Positions 1 through 8,992 are shown, counted from the first letter of the stretch. The stretch is DNA of 64,000 bases from Egicoccus sp. AB-alg6-2 (GCF_041821025.1 NZ_JBGUAY010000005.1:310001-374000); one strand, 5' to 3'. Notes: a model not told the origin generated them from the sequence alone. Program-made: numbers and translations.

Positions 1-3000
1 GCTCGCGTTCCACGAAACGGCGCTCACCACGGCCGGCGTCCTGCAGCAGTGCGGACACGTCGAGTGTGGCCGCCCGCCCCTCGAGGTCCTGCCGCGCCTC
101 GAGCAGGTCGACCCGTCCGATCGCCTCGTCCAACGAGCGCAGTCCCATGCCGGCCAGGAGGTGGCGGACCTCCTCGGCGACCATCAGCAGGTAGCCGGCC
201 ACCATCTCGGGCGTACCCGCGAACTTGTCGCGCAACTCACGGCGCTGGGTCGCGATGCCGACCGGGCAGGTGTCGCGGTGACAGGCCCGGGCCATGATGC
301 ACCCCTCGGCGAACAGCGCGGCGGTGCCGAAGGCGTACTCGTCGGCGCCGAGCAGGGCGGCCAGGAGCACGTCGTGGCCGGTCTTGAAGCCGCCGTCGAC
401 ACGCAGCTTGACGCGGCCCCGCAGCCCGTTGACACGAAGCGCCTGCTGAACCTCGGTCAGGCCGAGCTCCCACGGCATGCCGGCGTGCTGGATGGACGAG
501 AGCGGCGACGCGCCCGTGCCCCCGTCGTTGCCCGAGATGTGGATCGAGTCGGCCAGGGCCTTCGCGACGCCCGCGGCGACGGTGCCGATGCCGGCGGCCG
601 CCACGAGCTTGACGTCGACCTGCGCCAACGGGTTGACCTGTTTGAGGTCGAAGATCAGCTGGGCGAGATCCTCGATGGAGTAGATGTCGTGGTGCGGCGG
701 CGGACTGATCAGCGTGACCCCGGGGGTCGTGTGGCGGAGCCGCGCGATCTCGTCGGTCACCTTGTGCCCGGGGATCTGCCCGCCTTCGCCAGGCTTGGAG
801 CCCTGCGCCATCTTGATCTGCAGCAGCTCGGCGTTGGCGAGGTAGGCGGGCGTCACACCGAACCGTCCCGAGGCCACCTGCTTGATGCGGCAGTCGAGGT
901 CACGGGCACTTCCGCGGGTGCGGAAGCGGGCCGGATCCTCACCACCCTCGCCGGAGTTGGCCTTACCGCCGATCATGTTCAGGGCCGCCGCCAGCGTCTC
1001 GTGCGCTTCGGCGGACAGGGCCCCGTGGGACATCGCCCCGGTCGAGAACCGTCGCGCGATGCTCCGCGCGGACTCCACCTCGTCGACCGCGATGGACGGG
1101 CCGGACCCGAGGGGACGCAGGAAGTCACGCGGATAGGCGACGGGGCGGTCGCGGACCGTCTCGGAGAAGCGCTGGTACAGGTCCCACCGCCCCTGTTCAG
1201 CCGCACTGCGCAGCAACGCGGCCGTCTGCCCGTCGACCAGGTCGCGGCTACCGTCCAGCGCCTCGGCCCCGGCACCAGCGCCCGCGAGCGTGAAGGGGTC
1301 GGTGCGTGGCTTGCGGCCGAGACCGAGCACGTCGTGCAGGGCGTCGATGACCGGCTTGTTCATGTCGTGGTACTCGCCGCCCTTGCGCCACTTGATGATG
1401 CCGGGACTGCTGAGGTCGGGCAGGTCGTCGACCGGGGCGCCGTACGCCTCGGCGTGCTGCGCGAGCACGTCCTCGGCGAGGTCGTCGAGGGTCAGGCCGC
1501 CCAACTTGGAGACCGTGCCGGTGAAACAGCGCTCGATCACCTCCGGACCGAGCCCGAGCGCCTCGAAGGTCTGGGCACTGCGGTAGCTGTCGAGCACCGA
1601 GATGCCCATCTTCGACATGATCTTGAGGACGCCGTCCTCGACGGCGTTGCGGTACCGCTCCTGCGCCACGTTCGCCGTCGGGTTGTCCCCGCCGATGCGC
1701 CCCTCGTCGGCCAGGTCGGCGATCGTCTGCAGCACCAGGCGGGGCACGATCGCGTCGGCGCCGTAGCCGAGCAGCGTGGCCGCGTCATGGGTCTCGCGGG
1801 CCTCGTCGGTCTCCGCGACGATCGAGGTCCGGGTGCGCAGCCCGACGTCGAGCAGGTGCTGGTGCACGGCGCCGACGGCGAGCAGGATCGGGATGCGGCA
1901 GCGGTCGTCGTCGGTGCCACCGTCGGAGACGACCACGATGCCCGCGCCGGCCCGCACGTGCGCCTCCGCCTCTTCGCCGAGACGGTCGAGCGCGGGGCGC
2001 AGGCCCCCAGTGCCTTGCGCGACGGGGAAGGTGGCGTCGACCGCCTGCACGCCGAACGGGATGTCGGGGTCGAGCACGATCCGTTGCAGTCCCTCGGGAA
2101 ACAGGAAGAACGAGCCGAGTTCGAGCAACCGGGCCGCCTCGGGACGCTCGGTGAGGATCGGCTGTCGCGGTCCCAGGTAGGTGCGCAGGCTCATGACCTG
2201 CGACTCGCGGTAATGGTCGATGGGCGGGTTGGTGACCTGGGCGAACCGCTGCTTGAGGTAGTGGGAGACGGGCCGGCGCACGTGCGAGAGCGGCTCGATG
2301 GGGGTGTCGTCACCCATCGACGAGATGGTCTCCTTGCCCTGCGTCGCCATGGGCCGCAGGATGGAGATCACCTCCTCCTTGGTGAACCCGTACGCGAGCT
2401 GGCGTCGCCGCAGGTCGGCCGGTGCCGTCTCGACCGGCAGGCCCGCACGCACCTGACGGACGTGCTCGTGCAGCCAGACGCCGTAGGGCGCCCGACGCCC
2501 GAGCTGGAGCTTGACCTCGCGGTCCTCCTGCAGCCCGCCCTCGTCGGGGTCGACGCACAGCATCTGTCCGGGTCCGAGACGCTCGCGCCTGATCGCCCCC
2601 GCATCGCCGGTGGGTACGGCGCCGACCTCGGACGAGGCGACCACGACGCCGTCCTCGCACACGTGGTAGCGCAGGGGACGCAGGCCGTTGCGGTCGAGCG
2701 TCGCACCCACGCGCCGCCCGTCGGTGAAGATCAGCCCGGCCGGCCCGTCCCACGGCTCGACCAGGGTGGCGTGATACCGGTAGAAGTCGCGGATCTCGGG
2801 GTCGAGGTCACGGGCACCCTCCCAGACCTGCGGGACGAGCATGGCCTGCGCGTGCCGGACGTCGCGGCCGCCGTGGACCAGCAGCTCCAGCGCCTGGTCG
2901 AGCTTGGCCGAGTCGGACTGCTCGTCGTCCACGACCGGCACCAGCAGCTGAGGGTCGACCCAGTCGCTGCCGTCCACGGACAACGATCCCGCGACGAGCT

Positions 3001-3880
3001 GACCTTCCCGGGCACGCATCAGGTTGCCGTTGCCGGCGATCGTGTTGATCTCGCCGTTGTGACACAGCATCCGGAACGGCTGCGCCCGCTCCCAGCTCGG
3101 GGTGGTGTTGGTTGAGAACCGCGAGTGGAACACCGCCAGCGCCGAGGTGTAGCGCTCGTCACCGAGGTCGGGATAGAAGACGTCGAGTTGGTCGGCGTTT
3201 GCCATCGCCTTGTAGACGACCGTCACGAACGAGCACGAGGCGGCGTAGAAGCGTGCTCCGGCTGCTTCGCACGTCTTGCGGGCGCGTCGACGCAACCGAT
3301 AGGCCAGGCGTTCGAGCTCCCGGTCGTCGCGGGCGCCACCCGGATCGGGACGCACGAACAGCGCCTGTTCCAGTGCCGGCTGGACGGCGGCCGCCAGCTC
3401 GCCGATGACCTCGGGGCGGTTGGGGACCGGCCGCCAGCCGACGAACCGCACGCCCTCGGTCGCGCAGGCCGCCTCGAACGCCGCTCGGGCCGTGGACCGG
3501 TCCGCCCGTGCCGCTTCGTCGTCCCCCGGACGCAGGAACAGAAATGCCAGTCCCAAGTCGTCGGCGGCGACGTCGTCGCTGCCCAGTTCGGCGGCCCACG
3601 TCGCGGCCAGCTGACGCGGAATCTGGGTCAGCACACCGGCACCGTCACCGGATCGACCGTCCGCGGCGACGGCACCACGATGCTCGACGCCCGTGAGTCC
3701 CTGCAACGCCATCGCGACGATGGAGCGGCGTGGCTGGCCGTCCACGTGCGCAACGAACCCGATGCCGCAGGCATCTCGCTCGGCGGTCGGGTCGAAGGCG
3801 ACGGCCCTGGCGGCGCGCCGCCGGGCGACGTCGGCATCGACGGCGTTCGACAGCGCGGGGCGCGACGAGGTCTCGGACAC
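1..3880 (-). CDS. gltB: Glutamate synthase (GOGAT) large subunit, 3' end outside the window
   Basis: Makes glutamate from glutamine and 2-oxoglutarate in the cytoplasm, together with a small subunit (gltD) that is not visible here. The GTG start is set by AGGAG nine bases upstream. Residues 2-37 look like the usual cleaved propeptide, because the class II glutaminase nucleophile is Cys38 in DACGIGFVA. Further on are the FMN/synthase domain, with GGNDGGTGASPLSS-type and IPGHKVTDEIARLR motifs, and the [3Fe-4S] cysteines in CIMARACHRDTCPVG near residue 1195. About 1293 of the usual 1500 or so residues are visible; the C-terminal beta-helix domain is cut off by the window edge. A divergent region with a terminator-like leader hairpin precedes it. 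Identification is secure. Confidence 0.96.
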   Translation of the reverse strand, partial: MSETSSRPALSNAVDADVARRRAARAVAFDPTAERDACGIGFVAHVDGQPRRSIVAMALQGLTGVEHRGAVAADGRSGDGAGVLTQIPRQLAATWAAELGSDDVAADDLGLAFLFLRPGDDEAARADRSTARAAFEAACATEGVRFVGWRPVPNRPEVIGELAAAVQPALEQALFVRPDPGGARDDRELERLAYRLRRRARKTCEAAGARFYAASCSFVTVVYKAMANADQLDVFYPDLGDERYTSALAVFHSRFSTNTTPSWERAQPFRMLCHNGEINTIAGNGNLMRAREGQLVAGSLSVDGSDWVDPQLLVPVVDDEQSDSAKLDQALELLVHGGRDVRHAQAMLVPQVWEGARDLDPEIRDFYRYHATLVEPWDGPAGLIFTDGRRVGATLDRNGLRPLRYHVCEDGVVVASSEVGAVPTGDAGAIRRERLGPGQMLCVDPDEGGLQEDREVKLQLGRRAPYGVWLHEHVRQVRAGLPVETAPADLRRRQLAYGFTKEEVISILRPMATQGKETISSMGDDTPIEPLSHVRRPVSHYLKQRFAQVTNPPIDHYRESQVMSLRTYLGPRQPILTERPEAARLLELGSFFLFPEGLQRIVLDPDIPFGVQAVDATFPVAQGTGGLRPALDRLGEEAEAHVRAGAGIVVVSDGGTDDDRCRIPILLAVGAVHQHLLDVGLRTRTSIVAETDEARETHDAATLLGYGADAIVPRLVLQTIADLADEGRIGGDNPTANVAQERYRNAVEDGVLKIMSKMGISVLDSYRSAQTFEALGLGPEVIERCFTGTVSKLGGLTLDDLAEDVLAQHAEAYGAPVDDLPDLSSPGIIKWRKGGEYHDMNKPVIDALHDVLGLGRKPRTDPFTLAGAGAGAEALDGSRDLVDGQTAALLRSAAEQGRWDLYQRFSETVRDRPVAYPRDFLRPLGSGPSIAVDEVESARSIARRFSTGAMSHGALSAEAHETLAAALNMIGGKANSGEGGEDPARFRTRGSARDLDCRIKQVASGRFGVTPAYLANAELLQIKMAQGSKPGEGGQIPGHKVTDEIARLRHTTPGVTLISPPPHHDIYSIEDLAQLIFDLKQVNPLAQVDVKLVAAAGIGTVAAGVAKALADSIHISGNDGGTGASPLSSIQHAGMPWELGLTEVQQALRVNGLRGRVKLRVDGGFKTGHDVLLAALLGADEYAFGTAALFAEGCIMARACHRDTCPVGIATQRRELRDKFAGTPEMVAGYLLMVAEEVRHLLAGMGLRSLDEAIGRVDLLEARQDLEGRAATLDVSALLQDAGRGERRFVERE

Positions 3881-3978
3881 GTGGCGGTACTCCTGCTCGA
3901 CCGGCGCCGAAGGCACCGTTGGGACGTCGGGCCGACGCCGAGCAGGGCCACCGAGGTGGTCCGGGAAGTGGCGGACGC

Positions 3979-4018
3979 AACAGAAAACGGCGCCCCGCTG
4001 GAGGTCGGGAGCGCCGTT
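3979..4018 (-). terminator. Terminator-like hairpin in the gltB leader (possible attenuator)
   Basis: Read leftward, 8 bp (AACGGCGC/GCGCCGTT) plus an inner CCCG/CGGG form a stem with one bulged base and an 8-nt loop, followed directly by TTTTCTGTT. Runs of four T are very rare in this GC-rich window. It lies about 100 nt upstream of the gltB start and just downstream of the predicted transcription start. No other leftward gene upstream needs a terminator. Attenuation of gltB is an inference. Confidence 0.6.
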
Positions 4019-4029
4019 GCTCGGTCCGA

Positions 4030-4059
4030 AGCGTATCGGCGGCCCGGCCCCGCTGTCCA
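4030..4059 (-). promoter_or_regulatory. Probable gltB promoter
   Basis: On the minus strand TGGACA (4059-4054) is followed after 18 bp by TACGCT (4035-4030). This is a good match to sigma-70 -35/-10 elements and would give a leader of about 140 nt that begins with the hairpin at 3979-4018. Confidence 0.5.
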
Positions 4060-4098
4060 TCAGGCGGGTCCTGAAACGGCGATCGCGCGCTGGCTGTC

Positions 4099-4104
4099 TA
4101 GCCT
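4099..4104 (+). promoter_or_regulatory. Probable -10 element of the enoyl-CoA hydratase-like gene
   Basis: TAGCCT lies 35 nt before the GTG start, matching the TASSST hexamers in front of many genes in this window. No convincing -35 is visible. Confidence 0.4.
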
Positions 4105-4139
4105 GCGCAGCAACGCGAGCACGACGAAGGGCACCGGCT

Positions 4140-4931
4140 GTGAGTGTGCGCACGCAACGTCGCGACGACGGCGTCGCGATCCTGACCCTGGACGAACCCG
4201 ACCGTCGCAACGCCATGACCCAGGACATGGGCGACGCGCTGCGCGACGCCGCGGCAGCATTGCACGACGACGACGGACTCCGGGTGGTGGTATTGACCGG
4301 GGCCCCGCCCGCCTTCTCCGCCGGCGGCGACCTGGCGATGCTTGAGGACCTCGCCCGGCGGACCCGGGACGAGGGCCTGGACGCGACCGGGTTCATGCGT
4401 GACTTCTACGCCCGCTTCCTCAGCCTGCGCGACCTCCCGGTGCCCGTGATCGCGGCGATCAACGGGCACGCGATCGGTGCGGGCCTGTGCGTCGCCCTGG
4501 CCTGCGACCTGCGCATCGTCGCCGAGGACGCGAAGGTCGGGCTCAACTTCGCCCGGCTGGGACTGCACCCGGGCATGGGCGGATCGTGGCTGCTCGCGCG
4601 CGCGATCGGTCATCAGCGTGCCGCCGACTGGCTCTACACCGGCCGGCTGGTGACCGGACGCGAGGCGGCGGACGCCGGTCTGGCCATCGACGCGGTTGCG
4701 GCGGACGAGGTGCTGCCCCGCGCCATCGCGCTGGCCGAGGAGATCGCGGCCGCCGCGCCGGTCACCGTGCGCCAACTGAAGGAGACGCTGGCGACGACGG
4801 CCGACGCCGACCTCGACACCGCGCTGGCGCGCGAGGCGGCCTGCCAGGCCGTCAGCTACGGCACCGACGACCTGCTCGAGGGTCTCGCCGCCGGCCGCGA
4901 CCGACGCACGCCCGTGTTCACCGGCCGGTGA
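4140..4931 (+). CDS. Enoyl-CoA hydratase/isomerase family protein
   Basis: A 263-residue crotonase-fold protein. The GTG start is set by GAAGG eight bases upstream. The fold is shown by the oxyanion-hole segment FSAGGDLAML (59-68), by INGHAIGAG (107-115) and by LGLHPGMGG (140-148). Aligned by eye with mitochondrial enoyl-CoA hydratase, the two catalytic glutamates (E144 in GCELAMMCD, E164 in QPEILLG) fall on Cys117 and Phe137. Classical hydration of a 2-enoyl-CoA is therefore doubtful; the protein may act as an isomerase, a thioesterase-like crotonase or on another CoA ester. It is monocistronic, divergent from gltB, and followed by two hairpins. Confidence 0.9.
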   Translation: MSVRTQRRDDGVAILTLDEPDRRNAMTQDMGDALRDAAAALHDDDGLRVVVLTGAPPAFSAGGDLAMLEDLARRTRDEGLDATGFMRDFYARFLSLRDLPVPVIAAINGHAIGAGLCVALACDLRIVAEDAKVGLNFARLGLHPGMGGSWLLARAIGHQRAADWLYTGRLVTGREAADAGLAIDAVAADEVLPRAIALAEEIAAAAPVTVRQLKETLATTADADLDTALAREAACQAVSYGTDDLLEGLAAGRDRRTPVFTGR

Positions 4932-4956
4932 GATCGTCAGCGGAGGGAGAGATCGG

Positions 4957-4979
4957 GTGGTGATCCGACTAGTCACCAC
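4957..4979 (+). terminator. Small hairpin downstream of the crotonase-family gene
   Basis: GTGGTGA (4957-4963) and TCACCAC (4973-4979) form a perfect 7-bp stem with a 9-nt loop, 26 nt after the stop codon. There is no T-tract. It may act together with the larger hairpin at 5011-5069. Confidence 0.4.
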
Positions 4980-5010
4980 GGCGCGTCCGCGCATGTAGGT
5001 CACCCGACCA

Positions 5011-5069
5011 TGTGACGCCAGATCGAGGATGTGATCCCACATCGGGGCCAACCTCGGTCTGGCGTCACA
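5011..5069 (+). terminator. Long two-part hairpin between convergent genes
   Basis: TGTGACGCCAGATCGAGG (5011-5028) pairs with 5052-5069 over 18 bp. The only non-Watson-Crick pair is a U:G wobble in the rightward RNA, which would be A:C in the leftward RNA. A second stem, ATGTG-ATCC-CACAT (5029-5042), stacks directly on it, leaving a 9-nt bulge. It lies between the stops of the crotonase gene and the ABC permease gene. Termination or RNA-end protection is likely but not proven. Confidence 0.55.
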
Positions 5070-5182
5070 ACCGCGATCTCACGTCACATCGCCAGCCGTC
5101 ATCCGTGCGGAGAAACCCCTGCGCGTCAGCGGCTCGACTATGCCCGGATCGCTACGCCGGCGACTGGTGGACACCTCGCGCG

Positions 5183-6394
5183 TCAGTCCTTGGCGCCCCG
5201 CCAGGCGGTGCGATACCCGACCTTGCCGCCGCTGCGCAGGATGGAGCCCTCGTAGAGGCGCGCCGCCAACAGGGTGAGCACGACCGCCGTGAGCACCACG
5301 ATCGCGCTGGACAGCGCGGCCTGCCACAGCGGCAGGTCCACCAGCGCCAACCGGACGGGGACCACGAACGGGGCGGAGAACGGCACGAAGGTCGCCACCA
5401 CGGCCAGCCGGCTCTCTGGCGCGTGCAACGTCGGGAACGCGAGCATGAAGGCGACGATGAGGATGGCCCACAGCGGCATGACGACGGCCTGCAGGTCCTC
5501 GAGGCGCGACGCCATGGCCGCGAGTCCGCCGGTCACGCCGGCGTAGAGCGCGAAGCCGAGGACGAAGAACACGATCACCGACGCGATGGCGGCGCCGATG
5601 CCGGGCGGGAGCAACTCCGGTTCGCGCACCAGCAGGAAGAGCAGTCCCGGAGCGATGATGACGAGCACCTGCACCGTCCCCACGATGCCGAGCCCGATCA
5701 GCTTGCCACCGAGGAGTTGGCGGGCGGGTACGGCCGGCAGCATCAGCTCGACGACGCGGGAGCCCTTCTCCTCGATGACCCCGGTGGCCACGATCTGCGC
5801 GAAGAAGATCAACGCCAGGTAGAGGAAGAACGAACCGGCGTAGGCGACGGCGAAGCGCGACTCGGCGGTCTCCGCGTCGACACCGGCACCCGTCTCGACC
5901 GTCTCGACGGGGACGGGCGGGGCAGTCAGCGCCGTCCGGACCTCCTCGGCGGCGACGCCGGCGGCGTCCAACTCGGCGGCAACGCCCAGGCCCTCGGCCA
6001 GCCCGAACGGAATCGGGGACGCAAACGGCCCGGAGGGGGGTGGCGCGAGCAGCCGCCTGCCGCCGTCGACCACGGCGAAGTCGGCACCCTCCGCCACGGC
6101 GGCGCGGGCCGCCGCCTCGTCGGCGACCTCGACGAAGCGGGGCTCGGCGCCGGCACTGGCCGCGATCGCGGCACGCGCGGCGTCCGAGAGCTCGCCGGCG
6201 ACCACGATCTCGACGGGTTCGGTCGTGGCCGTCTCGTCGTCGTCCCCGGCGAAGATCTGGTCGCCCATGGCGAACACGACCGCGCCGGCCAGGGTCACCA
6301 CCGCCAGCAGCAGCGTCGTACCGACGAACGCCTTGGATCGCAGGCGCTGGCGGATCTCGCGTCCGGCCACCAGCAGCATCTGTCGGGTCCGCAT
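5183..6394 (-). CDS. ABC-2 type exporter permease (NatB/YhaP-like)
   Basis: A 403-residue integral membrane protein. It has one N-terminal helix (about 20-42), a large acidic extracytoplasmic domain (about 45-185), and then a block of about five hydrophobic helices to the C-terminus. This is the topology of NatB/YhaP-type permeases, which export sodium, drugs or peptides. The ATG start overlaps the stop of the upstream ATPase gene by one base (TGATG), so the two are translationally coupled and should form one transporter. The substrate cannot be read from sequence. The gene ends a leftward run and faces the hairpins at 4957-5069. Confidence 0.88.
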   Translation of the reverse strand: MRTRQMLLVAGREIRQRLRSKAFVGTTLLLAVVTLAGAVVFAMGDQIFAGDDDETATTEPVEIVVAGELSDAARAAIAASAGAEPRFVEVADEAAARAAVAEGADFAVVDGGRRLLAPPPSGPFASPIPFGLAEGLGVAAELDAAGVAAEEVRTALTAPPVPVETVETGAGVDAETAESRFAVAYAGSFFLYLALIFFAQIVATGVIEEKGSRVVELMLPAVPARQLLGGKLIGLGIVGTVQVLVIIAPGLLFLLVREPELLPPGIGAAIASVIVFFVLGFALYAGVTGGLAAMASRLEDLQAVVMPLWAILIVAFMLAFPTLHAPESRLAVVATFVPFSAPFVVPVRLALVDLPLWQAALSSAIVVLTAVVLTLLAARLYEGSILRSGGKVGYRTAWRGAKD

Positions 6395-7287
6395 CAGACC
6401 GGCTCCCCGACCGCGCCCCGGAACAACTCGGACAGACGCGGCTGCTCGAGGCTCATCGCGGTCACCGTGCCGCTGCGACGGGCGTGCTGCAGTACCCCGA
6501 CGGGATCGACGTCGGGGCCGAGCACCAGGGTGACCTCGCCGTCGTCGTGCCCCACGATCTCGGCCTGCGCAGGGATCGATGCGAGCCAGTCGTCGCCACC
6601 GTCGACGACCACCCGCAGGCGGGTCGGCCCCCGACGCTTGAGCTCCCGGACCTCGCCGTGGAGCACGGTGCGCCCACGATTGACGATCGCGACGGTCGTG
6701 CACAGGCCCTCGACGAGGTCGAGCTGGTGCGACGAGAACACCACGGCCGCGCCGTGTGCCGCCTGTTCGCGGAGCAGCTGCGACATCGTGTCGACGGCCA
6801 ACGGGTCGAGCCCGCTGAATGGCTCGTCCAGAACCAGCAGATCCGGCTCATGGACCAGCGCGGCCGCGAACTGCACCCGCTGCTGATTGCCGAGACTCAG
6901 GGTCTCGGTGGCGTCACCCGCGCGATCGCCGAGACCGAGGCGAACGAGCAGCTCGTCCACACGGATCGCGGCTTCGGCCTTCGACCGACCGTGCAGCCGG
7001 GCGAAGTACACCAACTGCTCCCCGATGGGCATCTTGGCGTACAGGCCCCGTTCCTCGGGGAGATAGCCGGTGGCCGCCCGCATCTGGTCGGTGATGGGGG
7101 CGCCCTGCCAGCGAACCTCGCCGCCGTCGAGCCTGGTGACCCCGAGGACGGCACGCATCGCGGTCGTCTTGCCGGCCCCGTTCGGGCCGAGGAAGCCGCA
7201 CAGCTGCCCCGGCTGCACCGCGAAGGACAGGCCGTCGAGGGCGACGACGGGGCCGAACGCACGCCGAAGTCCGTCGAGTTCGAGCAC
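6394..7287 (-). CDS. ABC transporter ATP-binding protein (NatA/YhaQ-like)
   Basis: A 297-residue cytoplasmic ATPase that energises the permease encoded next to it. Walker A is GPNGAGKTT (34-42), the signature is TLSLGNQQR near 130, and Walker B with the catalytic Glu is LLVLDEP (about 150-156), followed by the D-loop SGLDP. The C-terminal 80 residues, after the SSHQLDLVE switch region, match the DUF4162-type tail of NatA-like exporters. The start is GTG, and a G-rich stretch is the only ribosome-binding candidate. The acyl-CoA dehydrogenase gene ends 73 bp upstream. Confidence 0.92.
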   Translation of the reverse strand: MLELDGLRRAFGPVVALDGLSFAVQPGQLCGFLGPNGAGKTTAMRAVLGVTRLDGGEVRWQGAPITDQMRAATGYLPEERGLYAKMPIGEQLVYFARLHGRSKAEAAIRVDELLVRLGLGDRAGDATETLSLGNQQRVQFAAALVHEPDLLVLDEPFSGLDPLAVDTMSQLLREQAAHGAAVVFSSHQLDLVEGLCTTVAIVNRGRTVLHGEVRELKRRGPTRLRVVVDGGDDWLASIPAQAEIVGHDDGEVTLVLGPDVDPVGVLQHARRSGTVTAMSLEQPRLSELFRGAVGEPV

Positions 7288-7360
7288 GGGTCCCCGCCCC
7301 TGGTGTCCGCCGGATGTTGGGCGCGCCGGACCCTACACCGGTGTCCGCGGCTGCCGCGCC

Positions 7361-8992
7361 TCAGGCACGCAAGGCGTCGGTGAGCAGCGTCCTGGCGATC
7401 ACCCGGAGTGCCAGCACCTCGTCGGCGCCCTCGAAGATCGACAGGACGCGTGCGTCGACGAACAGCCGCGAGACGGTGTACTCCTCGGCATAGCCGTAGC
7501 CGCCGTGGATCTGTTGTGCCTCGCGCGTGACCCATTCTGCCATCCGGCACGACAGCTGCTTGAGCTGGCTCGCGCCCAGCGCGGCGTCGGCGTCACCGCG
7601 GGCGAGTCGCCGGGCCACGTCGGTCGCGAACACCCGGCACGCGGCGATGACCGCGGCCATGCGCGCGATCTTCGTGCGGTTGAGGCCGTAGTCCGCCAGC
7701 GGCGTGTCGAAGACGTGGCGCTCCTTCGCGTACCCGGTGGCGAATTCGAGCGCCGACTGCATCACCCCGAGTGCCCGGGCCGCGGTCTGCAGCCGGGCAT
7801 TGGCGAACGCCTGCATCTGCAGGTAGAAGCCGCGCCCCAGACCGTCGTCCTCGCCGATCAGGTTGCGGTGCGGGACCCGCCAGCGGTCGAAGCTGATCTC
7901 GAACGAGTGCATCCCGCGGTACCCGATCGTGGGGATCGCGCGCGCGTCCATGGAGCCGCCGTCTTCCTGCTCGGCCCGCCACTCGTGTCCCTCGAACGAG
8001 GGCTTCTCCACCACGAACAGGCTCAGGCCCCGGTGCCCGAGCGAACGGTCCGGATCGGTCCGCGCCAGCACCAGCAGGTACTCGGCCCGTCCTCCGAAGG
8101 TGCACCAGGTCTTGACGCCGCTGATGATCCAGTCGTCGCCGTCGCGCGTGGCGGTGACCTTGACACCGGCGACGTCGGAGCCGTGGTCCGGCTCGGTCAC
8201 GGCGACCCCGCACATCTTCTCGCCCGAGGCGATGGCCGGCAGCCACGTCTGCTTCTGCTGATCGGTGCCGCCCTTGAGGATGGCGGTGCCGATGATCTCG
8301 GGCCGGGTGATCAGCGACCCCGCGACCCCCAACGAACCCCGTGAGAGCTCCTCGGTGACCAGCACCATGTTGAGCAACTCGTCCTCGCCGCCCGCGGAGA
8401 ACCCGCCGTACTCCTCGGGGATCGACAGGGCGAAGCAGCCGAGTTCCGCCAGGCCCGCGATGACGGATTCGGGGATGTCCCGATCGTGGCGGTGCACCTC
8501 CTCCGCGACAGGAACGACCTTGTCCTCGGCGAAGCGCCGGAAGGTCTGGCGCACCATCTCCAGTTCCTCGCCGAGGTGGCGCGGGCCGGCCTCGCCGTTG
8601 ACCAGGACCGTCTCGGCGATGCTCGACGCCAACTGCGGGTCGCGGCCGGCGGCAAGGGCATCCGCCACCCCGGTCAACGGGTCGGCGTCGAGTCCCCACA
8701 GGGCAGTGCGTCCGGCGACGCGCGACTGCAGGTCCACCGCAACGTCTGCGGCATAGGCCAGCGCCAGCGCCGCCTCGTGGTCACCGCGCTCGCCGTAACC
8801 GAGCAGATGCCGTGCCGCGGCAACGGCGGACGCCAGCGAGGCCAGGTCATAGGCGACCGTCTGGTGCTCGTCGAGACGGGTGGTGCTGATGCGGCCGTCC
8901 TCCGCCGTCGTTCGGGCGAGCGCACCAACGGCGGCGTCGATGGCCGCCTGCATGGCCTCCACGAGTGAACGGGCGTGCTGCAGATCGGACAC
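7361..8992 (-). CDS. Acyl-CoA dehydrogenase with N-terminal helical extension
   Basis: A flavoenzyme of 543 residues predicted to oxidise an acyl-CoA to its 2,3-enoyl-CoA. The GTG start has GAGGAG six bases upstream; this removes 22 codons of open frame that have no ribosome-binding site. Residues 1 to about 135 form an alanine-rich helical extension absent from short acyl-CoA dehydrogenases. The usual core follows, with the FAD/substrate segments VTEPDHGSDVAG and WCTFGGRAEY, the C-terminal GGYGYAEEYTVSRLFVDAR and the probable catalytic base Glu521 in SIFEGADEV. Substrate is unknown; AidB-like or benzylsuccinyl-CoA dehydrogenase-like relatives are possible. Neighbours are a ROK kinase upstream and an ABC exporter downstream. 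Confidence 0.92.
   Translation of the reverse strand: MSDLQHARSLVEAMQAAIDAAVGALARTTAEDGRISTTRLDEHQTVAYDLASLASAVAAARHLLGYGERGDHEAALALAYAADVAVDLQSRVAGRTALWGLDADPLTGVADALAAGRDPQLASSIAETVLVNGEAGPRHLGEELEMVRQTFRRFAEDKVVPVAEEVHRHDRDIPESVIAGLAELGCFALSIPEEYGGFSAGGEDELLNMVLVTEELSRGSLGVAGSLITRPEIIGTAILKGGTDQQKQTWLPAIASGEKMCGVAVTEPDHGSDVAGVKVTATRDGDDWIISGVKTWCTFGGRAEYLLVLARTDPDRSLGHRGLSLFVVEKPSFEGHEWRAEQEDGGSMDARAIPTIGYRGMHSFEISFDRWRVPHRNLIGEDDGLGRGFYLQMQAFANARLQTAARALGVMQSALEFATGYAKERHVFDTPLADYGLNRTKIARMAAVIAACRVFATDVARRLARGDADAALGASQLKQLSCRMAEWVTREAQQIHGGYGYAEEYTVSRLFVDARVLSIFEGADEVLALRVIARTLLTDALRA

Noticed and set aside
161-3115. Long rightward open frame of 984 codons opposite gltB
   Set aside because: It mirrors the gltB coding frame; its protein has no motif and is rich in Arg, Gly, Val and Asp as expected for a high-GC antisense shadow.
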